This document shows positions 7,419-15,618 of a stretch of 48,609 bases of DNA, piece by piece (the first letter of the stretch is position 1; each line of letters opens with the position of its first letter). This stretch comes from UKL13-2 sp040006575 (lineage in GTDB: Bacteria > Pseudomonadota > Gammaproteobacteria > Burkholderiales > Usitatibacteraceae), in assembly GCA_040006575.1 (NCBI GenBank), contig JBDTWS010000006.1:1-48609 (forward strand), written 5' to 3'. The position numbers and the translations under genes are program-made. A model generated the notes under the pieces. That model did no database searches and had not been told where the DNA came from. It was given only the letters and a program-made list of their open reading frames with translations.

Positions 7419-8176
7419 GCGATGCTCCCGGGTTGTTTGCGTGGCGCGCGGCCGCCGGTGAACGGAATGAGCCCCGGCACGCGCTCGCGGTAACGGCGAT
7501 AGTCATCACCAAGATGATCGACCAGGTCTTTTTCCTCAAGGCGAATGGCGAGGAGGATGTAGGTCGTGGTGCCGATGGCGAACAGCAGGTGCGTCGCCGT
7601 CATCACCGGTGTCGCCCAGAAAATCAGCAGCCACGCAACGTAGATGGGATGACGCACCAGCCGGTACGGGCCCAGCGTCTTGAACTTGAGATCGACGTAA
7701 GGACGGTCACGCAGGTAAAGCCAGATCTGCCGCAACCCGAATAAATCAAAATGATCGATGGCGAACGTGGACGCGAGCAGCAGCAACCAGCCGAACGCGT
7801 AAATGCCGTAGAGCACATTTGCGGCCATGCCATCGAATGACCAGATCAATCCCCCCAGCGGCCGCCACAGGGCGAACAGCAGGACGAGGGCGAGGCTCGA
7901 TAACAGGACATACGTGCTGCGCTCGGCGGGCTCGGGAATGAATCTTGTCCACCAGCGCTTGAAAGCTGGCCGCGCCATAACGCTGTGCTGCAGTGAGAAA
8001 ATCAGCAGCAATAAAACATCGATCACCAGATTGGTGGCGACGTCGCCGCCGGAGGGCGAGTCCATTGAGCGCGGCACCCAGAGATTGCCGATGAAGCCGA
8101 TGGCATACAAAAATGTGGCGAAGAAAAAGACGTAGCAAAACACGCCGTAGAGAAACACTGTCATTCGCTTGAACAT
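7415..8176 (-). CDS. mddA: Membrane methyltransferase of the NnrU/isoprenylcysteine type, probable methanethiol S-methyltransferase
   Basis: The 253-residue integral membrane protein has about six hydrophobic segments and the C-terminal SAM-binding pattern of the ICMT/NnrU superfamily: GPYRLVRHPIYVAW, then RLEEKDLVDHLGDDYRRYRERVP. The N-terminal FLYAIGFIGNLWVP and the HSVMARPAFKRWWTRFIP segment match my recollection of MddA. MddA methylates methanethiol to dimethyl sulfide using S-adenosylmethionine. AAGGA lies 9 bases before the ATG. The gene is first in a two-gene unit with the degenerate response regulator, which may control it or respond to the same sulfur signal. The superfamily is certain; the MddA assignment is likely but unproven. 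Confidence 0.78.
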   Translation of the reverse strand: MFKRMTVFLYGVFCYVFFFATFLYAIGFIGNLWVPRSMDSPSGGDVATNLVIDVLLLLIFSLQHSVMARPAFKRWWTRFIPEPAERSTYVLLSSLALVLLFALWRPLGGLIWSFDGMAANVLYGIYAFGWLLLLASTFAIDHFDLFGLRQIWLYLRDRPYVDLKFKTLGPYRLVRHPIYVAWLLIFWATPVMTATHLLFAIGTTTYILLAIRLEEKDLVDHLGDDYRRYRERVPGLIPFTGGRAPRKQPGSIA

Positions 8177-8272
8177 GGTGAGAATTCCTTAGGTTTTACC
8201 GGTCCGCTTTTTTGCCGGTGCGCGTCAGGACTTCGTTACTGAGCCCTTTCATCATTTCGTTTCGGTCGCTGC

Positions 8273-10375
8273 TCACCAGACGCGTACGCGCTCGGCCGGC
8301 GCGAGGTAGAGCAGTTGACCCGGCTGCACATCGAATGCGTCGTACCAGGCATCGAGATTGCGGACGGTGGCAATGCGATACGTTTCCGGCGCGTGATCAT
8401 TGGCGATCTGTTTCCGCAGGCCATCCTCGCGGTATTTGCTGCGCCAGCCGCCGCCGTAGCCGATGAAAAATTCGCGGTCCTGTTGCCGCACGTAATCCTT
8501 GTCGGCCGCCTTGCTGCCCGCTGTCGCGCGCAGGTGCTCGCGATGCGCGTCAAACGCAGCGGACAGGCCCGCGAGGTCGGCGATGTTTTCGGTGAGGGTG
8601 AGCTTGCCGTCGATGGCGGCATCGGCGAAGGGCCTGTATCGCGAGAACTGGTTGACCAGCGCGGTGGAGGCAGCCTCGAATCGCGTGGTCTCTTCAGCCG
8701 TCCACCATCGGCGGGCGTTGCCGTTCGCTTCGTAATCCGCGCCCAGCGTATCGACGAAGTGACTAATCTCGTGGCCGAAGATCGCGCCGATGGCGCCGTA
8801 GTTCCTTGCGTCCGGCGCGGCAGGGTCAAACTTTGGCGACTGCATCAGTGCGGCCGAGAAATTGTAGGAATTCTGCTGGAACAGCAGTACTGCCCCGACC
8901 CATTGCGGCGGGGCGGTCCACTCGGTGCGGTCCGCAGGTTTTCCCAGGCGGGCCAGTGTCCGGCGGTAGTTTCGTGCAGCGATGCGTTGGCGATTGCCCA
9001 CCGCGTCGGTGGCGTTGATGACCAGGCCGGAATCGTTTTCCCATTTTTCCGGATAGCCCACACCGAAATACAGCGTCTTCATTTTTTCGAGCGCAATCGC
9101 CTTGCTGGGCGCAGAAAACCAGGGTGCCGTCTCAACACGTTTGGTAAATGCCGTCACCACATCGGCGGCAATTTTTTTCACCTGCGTTTTGTACGCCAGC
9201 GGGAAATGGCGTTCGGCGTACAGCTTGCCGATGGCTTCGCTCATGGCGGATTCGGTGGCGGCGGTTGCGCGCTGTATCCGTGGCATGGTTGGCGGGTCCA
9301 CCGCGTCGCCACGCAATGCGGGTGCCAGTTCAGCGAGATCGCGCGGCAGTATGTCGACGTAATCCGTCACCACATGCACGCGCAGGTAGTCCTTCCATGC
9401 CGTGAGTGGTTGCGATGCAACCAGTGCGGCGAGGCCCTTCACCGCATCGGGCTGCCAGGCAACGAAGGTCTGCTGTTTCGCCAAGCCCGCTGCCGCGAAG
9501 AACGCGCTCCAGTCCATGCCCGGCGCCAGGCGCGCGAAGTCAGCGCGCGTCCACACGTTGTCGGCATTTTTTTCGTTGCCCGAGACTTCCGGTGTCGCGT
9601 GGCTTTGCGCGATGGCGGTTTCCAGTGACAGCACGGCATCCGCCCGGTTGGATACCGATGTGGCGCAATCTGTTTGGCTATTCGCGCCGCCCGCGTCGTT
9701 GCCTGCGCACAAAATGGCAAGCAGGCTGGCAATGGCATTGCGGTAGCGTGTGCGTGCCTGTTGCATACGCGTTTCCGTGCCGAGATAGTGTTGGCGATCC
9801 GGCAGGCTGAGGCCACCTTCTACCAGGAAGGCCACGTAATTTTTCTCACCATGAATGCTGACCTGTGTGGCCAGGCCCAGGACATGCGAAGAATCGAACA
9901 CACCCTGGTTCATCGGATCGACATCGGCCCTGGGGCCGCTGCCCAGCAACTGCGTCAGCCCTGCTTTGTCATGGACGCGATTGATGCTGTTCAACATCGG
10001 TTTGATCGGCGCGAGTCCCTTAGCTTCAATGGCGGCTTCGTTCATCCAGGCGGCGCGGTAATCCGCCACCTTGCGCGCGGTCGATCCGGCGGGTGCCGAC
10101 GCCGCATCGTCGAGCAGTTGCGCAATCTGCTTCCTGGCCAGCTCGCCTATTTCGCCTGCCGCCGTCCAGCGACTTTTGCCGGCCGGGATTTGGGTGGACT
10201 TAAGCCACGCGCCATTGGCATAGGCGAAAAAATCGTCACCGGGGCGGATGCCGGCATCCACGACCGCCTCGAGTGTGTTTGTGAACCTCGGCGTCGCCTC
10301 ATCTGCGTTTGCCGTTTGCGGGATTGCGATGACCGCCAGCGCGATTACAATATTTCTGAAGCTGACTTTGATCAT
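8273..10375 (-). CDS. Secreted M13-family zinc metallopeptidase (neprilysin/PepO-like)
   Basis: The 700-residue product has a signal peptide (about 1-24, IPQTANADEA) and the full M13 architecture. The peptidase_M13_N region runs from about 40 to 430, starting with the family motif DDFFAYANGAWL. The catalytic domain follows, with the zinc motif HEISH (inside GAIGAIFGHEISHFVD) and the third ligand in ENIADLAG. The expected role is cleavage of oligopeptides in the periplasm or outside the cell, with possible inner-membrane anchoring by the signal segment. The length is normal for the family. It is transcribed divergently from the GlxA-type regulator across a 242-bp gap. The ATG at 10375 directly precedes the signal peptide. 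Confidence 0.92.
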   Translation of the reverse strand: MIKVSFRNIVIALAVIAIPQTANADEATPRFTNTLEAVVDAGIRPGDDFFAYANGAWLKSTQIPAGKSRWTAAGEIGELARKQIAQLLDDAASAPAGSTARKVADYRAAWMNEAAIEAKGLAPIKPMLNSINRVHDKAGLTQLLGSGPRADVDPMNQGVFDSSHVLGLATQVSIHGEKNYVAFLVEGGLSLPDRQHYLGTETRMQQARTRYRNAIASLLAILCAGNDAGGANSQTDCATSVSNRADAVLSLETAIAQSHATPEVSGNEKNADNVWTRADFARLAPGMDWSAFFAAAGLAKQQTFVAWQPDAVKGLAALVASQPLTAWKDYLRVHVVTDYVDILPRDLAELAPALRGDAVDPPTMPRIQRATAATESAMSEAIGKLYAERHFPLAYKTQVKKIAADVVTAFTKRVETAPWFSAPSKAIALEKMKTLYFGVGYPEKWENDSGLVINATDAVGNRQRIAARNYRRTLARLGKPADRTEWTAPPQWVGAVLLFQQNSYNFSAALMQSPKFDPAAPDARNYGAIGAIFGHEISHFVDTLGADYEANGNARRWWTAEETTRFEAASTALVNQFSRYRPFADAAIDGKLTLTENIADLAGLSAAFDAHREHLRATAGSKAADKDYVRQQDREFFIGYGGGWRSKYREDGLRKQIANDHAPETYRIATVRNLDAWYDAFDVQPGQLLYLAPAERVRVW

Positions 10376-10617
10376 GGCCGTAATCCGTAAATGATTCGAT
10401 GGTTGGTGTTATTAAAAGCGCGACGGCAAGTGCAACGGCAATGGCAACAGGAATTGCAGGAAATGGAACTGACCGCAACAAGCACCGCGATGCCATGGTA
10501 GGCAGCGCGGCATTCACTGTCGTGGCGCGTTGCGACACATTTAGATCAATTTCGGACATTGGTGCCCGGCTGCAACACACTTTTCCGGAATGTGGTGTAT
10601 CTTCCGATCAATAAACC

Positions 10618-11685
10618 ATGTCCGAAAATGATCACTCCATTGATCACCCAACTGTCATGATCGATCTGCTGTTTGTCATCGCACCACATTCGCTGCTGCT
10701 CGATATCGCCGGGCCGGCAGAGGCTTTTCGCCTGGCGAACCTGCACCGTGCCGGCAGCGGATTGCCGCCACGTTTTCGCCTGCGCTTTACGGGGCCGGCA
10801 ACGTCGTTGCCGACTTCCGTCGGACTGTCGCTGGCTGAACTCGAACCCTTTCCGGCCGAGCTCACTGCGCCAACCTGGGTGGTGCTGGTGGGCCAACCCA
10901 ATGCGCATTCGAGCAAGGTGACGCCGGCCATCAATGCCACAGCGCAATGGCTGAACCAGGCGTTGTCGCGCGCTTTGCTTGCCGAGGATTCGCCGCACCG
11001 TTTGGTGACGGTGTGCTCAGGCGCCTTGCTGGCCGCGCGTGCGGGATTGCTCGGCAAACGTCAATGCACGACGCACCACGAATTGCTGCAAATGCTGCGT
11101 ACCCTGGCCCCGCAAGCGCAGGTGATTGATAACCGCGTATTTGTGGTCGATGGCCCGATAGCGTCCAGCGCCGGCATCACGGCAGGCATTGATCTCGCCT
11201 TGCACATGATTGCCGGTGAATGTGGTGAAGCGTTGGCCGCGAGTGTGGCCGAGGATATGGTGGTGTATCTGCGGCGTTCGCCGCGCGATCCCGAGCTTTC
11301 TCCGTTCCTGGTGCATCGCAATCACCTGCACGCCGCCGTACATCGCGTCCAGGACGCCATCAATGCCGAACAGGATCGCGACTGGGACATGGTTTCTCTG
11401 GCGGCGGTCGGGCATGTGACCGAACGCCATCTGTTGCGGCTGTTCCTCGACCATGCCGGTGTATCGCCATTGCACTATCTGCAATCGATCCGGCTCGAAC
11501 GTGCGCGCCAGTCACTTGAACATGGCGCGAGTGTCACGCTCGCAGCAGAGGTGGCGGGTTTCCGGTCAGGATTGCAATTGCGGCGGGCGTGGAGCCGGCA
11601 GTGGGGCGGATCACCGCGCGATGCGTCACGCATGGCGCGGGCATCGACGGAAACAGACAGGGCTTCATTGCATCCGCGCCGCTGA
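10618..11685 (+). CDS. GlxA-type AraC-family transcriptional regulator (DJ-1/PfpI domain plus AraC HTH)
   Basis: The 355-residue product has an N-terminal DJ-1/PfpI-like sensor domain (about 12-200). It shows FVIAPHSLLLDIAGPAEAFRLAN at the start and VTVCSGALLAARAGLL around the nucleophile-elbow Cys. A C-terminal AraC-type helix-turn-helix domain (about 235-340) has VTERHLLRLFLDHAGVSPLHYLQSIRLERAR. Members regulate neighbouring catabolic genes in response to small nitrogenous molecules such as glycine betaine, carnitine or arginine. The ligand here is unknown. It is divergent from the M13 peptidase gene, its most obvious candidate target. No good ribosome binding site precedes the ATG. Confidence 0.9.
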   Translation: MSENDHSIDHPTVMIDLLFVIAPHSLLLDIAGPAEAFRLANLHRAGSGLPPRFRLRFTGPATSLPTSVGLSLAELEPFPAELTAPTWVVLVGQPNAHSSKVTPAINATAQWLNQALSRALLAEDSPHRLVTVCSGALLAARAGLLGKRQCTTHHELLQMLRTLAPQAQVIDNRVFVVDGPIASSAGITAGIDLALHMIAGECGEALAASVAEDMVVYLRRSPRDPELSPFLVHRNHLHAAVHRVQDAINAEQDRDWDMVSLAAVGHVTERHLLRLFLDHAGVSPLHYLQSIRLERARQSLEHGASVTLAAEVAGFRSGLQLRRAWSRQWGGSPRDASRMARASTETDRASLHPRR

Positions 11686-11705
11686 CGGGCAGCGCACGCA
11701 CGAAA

Positions 11706-12497
11706 CTAAACCACCAGGCTGCGCCCGCCGTCGACCGCCAGGATCTGTCCGGTTACATATGGTGCATCCAGCATCAGGTACTTCACCGCGCCCGCCACGT
11801 CCGCCGGCGAGCCGATCTGGCGCAGTGGCGTTTGCGCGACGATGCGCGCCTGCTCGCTTTCCGGAAAATCCGTTCCCGAATCAGGCCACAGGATTGCGCC
11901 GGGTGACACGCCGTTCACCCGAATCTCCGGCCCCAGTTCCAGCGCCAGTGAACGCGTAAGTCCGGCGAGTCCGGCCTTGGCGATGGTGTACACCACAAAA
12001 TCCTTGAGCGGCCGTTCGGCATGGATGTCGACGATGTTGACGATGGCGCCACCGGTTTTGCGCAGATAGGGAGCGGCCGCCTGAGAGAGGAACAACGGCG
12101 CTTTCAGGTTGGAATCCATCAGCTCGTTCCAGCTGTCTTCGTCGATGCTGCCGACGGGCGTGGCGTAAAACGCGGAGGCATTGTTGACCAGGCCATCGAG
12201 TTTTCCGAAAGCCGAAGCGGCCTGGTCGATGAGTCCTTTCAGCGCGTTGTATGCCAGCAGATCGCCTTGCAGTACTTTCGCGGAACCGGCGCGCGAGGTA
12301 TTCATTTCCCTTGCGAGTGCATCCGCTTCCGTACGCGAGCGATTGCAATGCACAATGACATTGGCGCCTGCGCCATGTAGCGTGCGCGCAATGACCGCAC
12401 CGACGCGCCTGGCCGCGCCGGTCACGAGGATGGCGGGTGTGGTGGTATTCGCAGGGATCGCAGGACTTTTCAAGGGGGAGAGTGGCGCAGTTGCCAT
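11706..12497 (-). CDS. Pteridine reductase / FolM-like short-chain dehydrogenase
   Basis: This short-chain dehydrogenase carries the family marks of bacterial pteridine reductases. The cofactor motif is TGAARRVG, with Arg residues in place of the usual glycine-rich turn, which favours NADPH. NNASAFYATPVG and NIVDIHAERPL follow, then the active-site YTIAK, and RVNGVSPGAILWP. The likely reaction is NADPH-dependent reduction of dihydropterin or dihydrofolate-type substrates. The start at 12497 gives MATAPLSPL. A start at 12518 would add seven residues and lie only 13 bases from the ATG of the divergent methyltransferase gene. The gene converges with the GlxA-type regulator, with a 20-base gap. 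Confidence 0.87.
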   Translation of the reverse strand: MATAPLSPLKSPAIPANTTTPAILVTGAARRVGAVIARTLHGAGANVIVHCNRSRTEADALAREMNTSRAGSAKVLQGDLLAYNALKGLIDQAASAFGKLDGLVNNASAFYATPVGSIDEDSWNELMDSNLKAPLFLSQAAAPYLRKTGGAIVNIVDIHAERPLKDFVVYTIAKAGLAGLTRSLALELGPEIRVNGVSPGAILWPDSGTDFPESEQARIVAQTPLRQIGSPADVAGAVKYLMLDAPYVTGQILAVDGGRSLVV

Positions 12498-12531
12498 GGG
12501 ATAATTGAGCCAAGTCATTTTAACTCACGCC

Positions 12532-13725
12532 ATGCGACCGCCTCTTCCCAAGTCCTCCGCCCATGCGTTGCCTGTGCCCGAGGGCGCGGCACTCGCCCAC
12601 ACCGCCGCCTGCGCCGCCATGTTGCGCGCGGATATCACGGCGGCCAATGGCTGGATTTCATTCGCGCGATTCATGGAACTGGCGTTATATGCGCCGGGTC
12701 TCGGCTATTACGCGGCGGGTGCGAGGAAGTTTGGAGCCGATGGGGATTTTGTAACGGCGCCGGAAATTTCGGCGCTGTTTGGGCAGAGCCTCGCAGTGAC
12801 CATTGCGGATGTGTTGCGTCAGACCGGTGGGAGTGTGCTCGAGCTGGGCCCGGGCTCGGGAAAACTGGCGAAAGACATCCTGCTGGCGCTTGATGCAAAC
12901 AACGCCTTACCCGAAACATATTTCCTGCTGGAAGTGAGCGCGGATTTGCGCGAGCGCCAGCAACAGGCGCTGGCCGCGCTGCCCGCGCATCTGGCCAACC
13001 GCGCTGTATGGCTCGACTCGCTGCCGCAGGATTTCACCGGCGTCATCATCGCCAACGAAGTGCTGGATGTGATTCCCGTGCACCTGGTGAAGTGGGCGGC
13101 GGGATGGATCTTTGAGCGTGGCGTGACGTTGCGGGATGGAAAATTCGATTGGCAGGATGTGCCTGCGTTACCTGCGGATGTAAATGCGCAGGCCGCGATT
13201 ATCCAGGCGCAGTACTTGGGCGGCGCGGTGACTGAAGGTTTTGTCACCGAAGTGGCGCCAGCGGTGGGCGCATTAGTCACGAGCCTGGCGGAATCGCTGA
13301 AGTCCGGGGCGATGTTGCTTGTCGATTACGGTTTTCGTGGCGCGGAGTTTTACCATCCGCAGCGGGACACCGGGACGCTGATGTGCCACTACCGCCACTT
13401 CGCGCATGCCGATCCGTTTTTGTACCCGGGCCTGCAGGACATCACGGCACATGTCGATTTCAGTTTTGTGGCAGAGGCGGGGATCGCGGCAGGACTGGAA
13501 TTGGCGGGCTACACGACGCAGGGGAACTTCTTGCTGGCCAGCGGTTTGATGGAGCAGGTGGCGAAGGTGGACGTGCGGGATGTGGCGGCCTATTTGCCGA
13601 TGACCAATCAGGTGCAGCGGCTGGTGTCGCCTGCGGAGATGGGGGAGTTTTTCAAGGTGATCGGGTTTACCCGGGGCGACGTGGCGATTCCGGCATTGGA
13701 AAAAGCACGGCCCTTGCCGCTCTAG
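12532..13725 (+). CDS. SAM-dependent methyltransferase of the MidA/NDUFAF7 (DUF185) family
   Basis: The protein of about 397 residues belongs to the family of mitochondrial MidA/NDUFAF7, which methylates an arginine of a complex I subunit. The family marks are FMELALYAPGLGYYAAG, DFVTAPEISALFGQ, the SAM-binding LELGPGSGKLAKDIL, ANEVLDVIPV and LLVDYGF. Whether the bacterial protein also acts on complex I is not established. ATG 12532 (MRPPLPKSS) is preferred; a TTG at 12505 is possible but lies inside the divergent gene's 5' end. The gene is divergent from the pteridine reductase gene. Confidence 0.9.
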   Translation: MRPPLPKSSAHALPVPEGAALAHTAACAAMLRADITAANGWISFARFMELALYAPGLGYYAAGARKFGADGDFVTAPEISALFGQSLAVTIADVLRQTGGSVLELGPGSGKLAKDILLALDANNALPETYFLLEVSADLRERQQQALAALPAHLANRAVWLDSLPQDFTGVIIANEVLDVIPVHLVKWAAGWIFERGVTLRDGKFDWQDVPALPADVNAQAAIIQAQYLGGAVTEGFVTEVAPAVGALVTSLAESLKSGAMLLVDYGFRGAEFYHPQRDTGTLMCHYRHFAHADPFLYPGLQDITAHVDFSFVAEAGIAAGLELAGYTTQGNFLLASGLMEQVAKVDVRDVAAYLPMTNQVQRLVSPAEMGEFFKVIGFTRGDVAIPALEKARPLPL

Positions 13726-13932
13726 ATTTGCCTCACTCCCCGCATTGCAAGCCAGTGCCAGCTCGCAGGCGGTTGCCGCCACAGCGGGTATCCGCAAGCT
13801 CACCGACCCACGGCGTCGGATATCCCCTCATCACGCGTACACCCATCCGCGCCAATACCTCAAACTTCGCTTACACTTGCGGTCATAAACAGCCGCGATG
13901 ATGGTTGCTTGTGCCGCGATCAAAAAGGGGTC

Positions 13933-13966
13933 GCGGGACAGGGAGATGCCGCAAGGGCATTCCCGC
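13933..13966 (+). other. Leader hairpin upstream of pntA
   Basis: GCGGGA (13933-13938) pairs with TCCCGC (13961-13966). Inside this, ATGCC (13946-13950) pairs with GGCAT (13956-13960) across a GCAAG loop. The hairpin ends about 50 bases before the pntA ATG and has no T-run, so it is not an ordinary terminator. It may be a leader RNA structure; no known riboswitch class was recognised. Confidence 0.35.
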
Positions 13967-14018
13967 ATATCGGGCAATATCTGACTTGTTTCCAAACGAA
14001 ATCAGGGGGTCAAGAACC

Positions 14019-15605
14019 ATGCCGCAAATGATCGGGGTACCAAAAGAGATATTTCCGCTGGAGCGGCGCGTTGCCACCGTTCCTGAGTCGGTTGAAAAGC
14101 TGATCAAGCTGGGCTTTGCCGTGCAGGTGGAAACCGGCGCGGGTGACGCCGCCAACGTCAGCGATGACGATTACCGCAAGGCCGGTGCCGGTGTCGCCGA
14201 CAGCGCTGCCGCATTGTGGGCGACCTCCGATATCGTCTTCAAGGTGCGCGCACCGTCCGCCGACGAAGTCGCGCAGATGAAGGAAGGCCAGACACTGATT
14301 TCATTTATCTGGCCCGCGCAGAACCCGGACCTGATGGCCGCCATGGCCGCGAAAAAAGTCACGGTGCTGGCCATTGATGCATTGCCGCGCACGCTGTCCC
14401 GCGCGCAGAAAATGGATGCGCTGACTTCGCAGGCCGGCGTCACCGGCTACCGCGCGGTGATTGAAGCGGCCAATGCCTTCGGCCGCTTTTTCAGTGGCCA
14501 GATTACGGCGGCGGGCAAGGTGCCCCCGGCCAAGATATTTATCGCCGGTGCGGGTGTCGCGGGCCTCGCCGCCGTCGGTACCGCTGCCAGCATGGGCGCC
14601 ATTGTCCGCGCCAACGACACGCGTGCCGAGGTGGCCGACCAGGTCAAGTCGCTGGGCGGTGAATTCGTCAAGGTGAATTACGAGGAAGAAGGTGGCGGCG
14701 GCGGCGGATACGCCAAGGTCATGTCTGAAGGTTTCCAGCAGGCGCAGCGCGAGATGTATGCGCAGCAGGCACGTGAAGTGGACATTATCATCACCACGGC
14801 GCTGATCCCCGGCAAACCCGCACCGCGGCTCATCACCGCCGACATGGTGAAGTCGATGAAGGCCGGCAGCGTCATTGTCGACATGGCCGCCGAGCAGGGC
14901 GGTAACTGCGAACTCACCGAGCGCGACAAATCTGTGGTCAAGCATGGCGTCACCATCGTCGGTTTTACCGACCTGGCCAGCCGGCTCGCCAAGCAATCCT
15001 CGACCTTGTACGGCACCAACCTGTTCCGGCTCTCCGAGGAACTGTGCAAGACCAAGGACGGCATCATCAACGTCAACATGGAGGACGACGCGATCCGTGG
15101 CCTGACGGTTGTCAAACAAGGTGAAATCACCTGGCCCGCGCCACCGTTGAAAGTGGTCGCCCCACCGCCCAAGCCGGCTGCTGCCGCAATGCCGGCTGCC
15201 AAGAAAGGTGGCCACGGCGCGGCCAGCGAACCGATGAAAGGCAGCTCGCTCGCCATCATGTTTGCCGTTGCGGCGATTGTGTTCTGGTTCATCGGCGCGA
15301 AAGCGCCCGCCGCGTTCCTCGGCCACTTTACGGTGTTCGTGCTGGCCTGCTTCGTCGGCTACATGGTGGTGTGGAACGTGACGCCCGCACTGCACACGCC
15401 GCTCATGAGCGTGACCAATGCCATCAGCTCCATCATCATCATCGGCGCGCTGGTGCAGATTGCGCCACCGCTGATTGCGGGCGTGACCAATCGACCCGAT
15501 GAGGTCATACGATGGCTCGCGGTGGCCGGCATCAGTCTCACGGCGATCAATATGTTTGGTGGCTTTGCGGTGACGCAACGCATGTTGTCCATGTTCCGCA
15601 AATAA
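14019..15605 (+). CDS. pntA: NAD(P) transhydrogenase subunit alpha (fused type)
   Basis: The 528-residue alpha subunit of the proton-translocating transhydrogenase carries the NAD(H)-binding domain and part of the membrane domain. With PntB it couples hydride transfer from NADH to NADP+ to inward proton flow. The N-terminal MIGVPKEIFPLERRVATVPE is typical, and the Rossmann motif GAGVAGLAAVGTAASMGA is followed by RAEVADQVKSLGGEF. An Ala/Pro-rich linker near 395-410 leads to about four C-terminal membrane helices. The soluble and membrane parts are fused as in E. coli, not split as in many alphaproteobacteria. ATG 14019 is chosen because of the AGGGGG ribosome binding site and because the protein family starts there; the frame is open further upstream without homology. 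pntB follows after 13 bases. Confidence 0.96.
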   Translation: MPQMIGVPKEIFPLERRVATVPESVEKLIKLGFAVQVETGAGDAANVSDDDYRKAGAGVADSAAALWATSDIVFKVRAPSADEVAQMKEGQTLISFIWPAQNPDLMAAMAAKKVTVLAIDALPRTLSRAQKMDALTSQAGVTGYRAVIEAANAFGRFFSGQITAAGKVPPAKIFIAGAGVAGLAAVGTAASMGAIVRANDTRAEVADQVKSLGGEFVKVNYEEEGGGGGGYAKVMSEGFQQAQREMYAQQAREVDIIITTALIPGKPAPRLITADMVKSMKAGSVIVDMAAEQGGNCELTERDKSVVKHGVTIVGFTDLASRLAKQSSTLYGTNLFRLSEELCKTKDGIINVNMEDDAIRGLTVVKQGEITWPAPPLKVVAPPPKPAAAAMPAAKKGGHGAASEPMKGSSLAIMFAVAAIVFWFIGAKAPAAFLGHFTVFVLACFVGYMVVWNVTPALHTPLMSVTNAISSIIIIGALVQIAPPLIAGVTNRPDEVIRWLAVAGISLTAINMFGGFAVTQRMLSMFRK

Positions 15606-15618
15606 GGGAGACGACAAC

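Noticed and set aside
8315..9628. A 437-codon open frame on the + strand
   Set aside because: It is antisense to the M13 peptidase gene, whose zinc motifs establish the real frame.
10575..10602. A rough inverted repeat around TCCGGA in the peptidase/GlxA-type regulator gap
   Set aside because: Only about 8 of 12 arm positions pair, too weak to call an operator.
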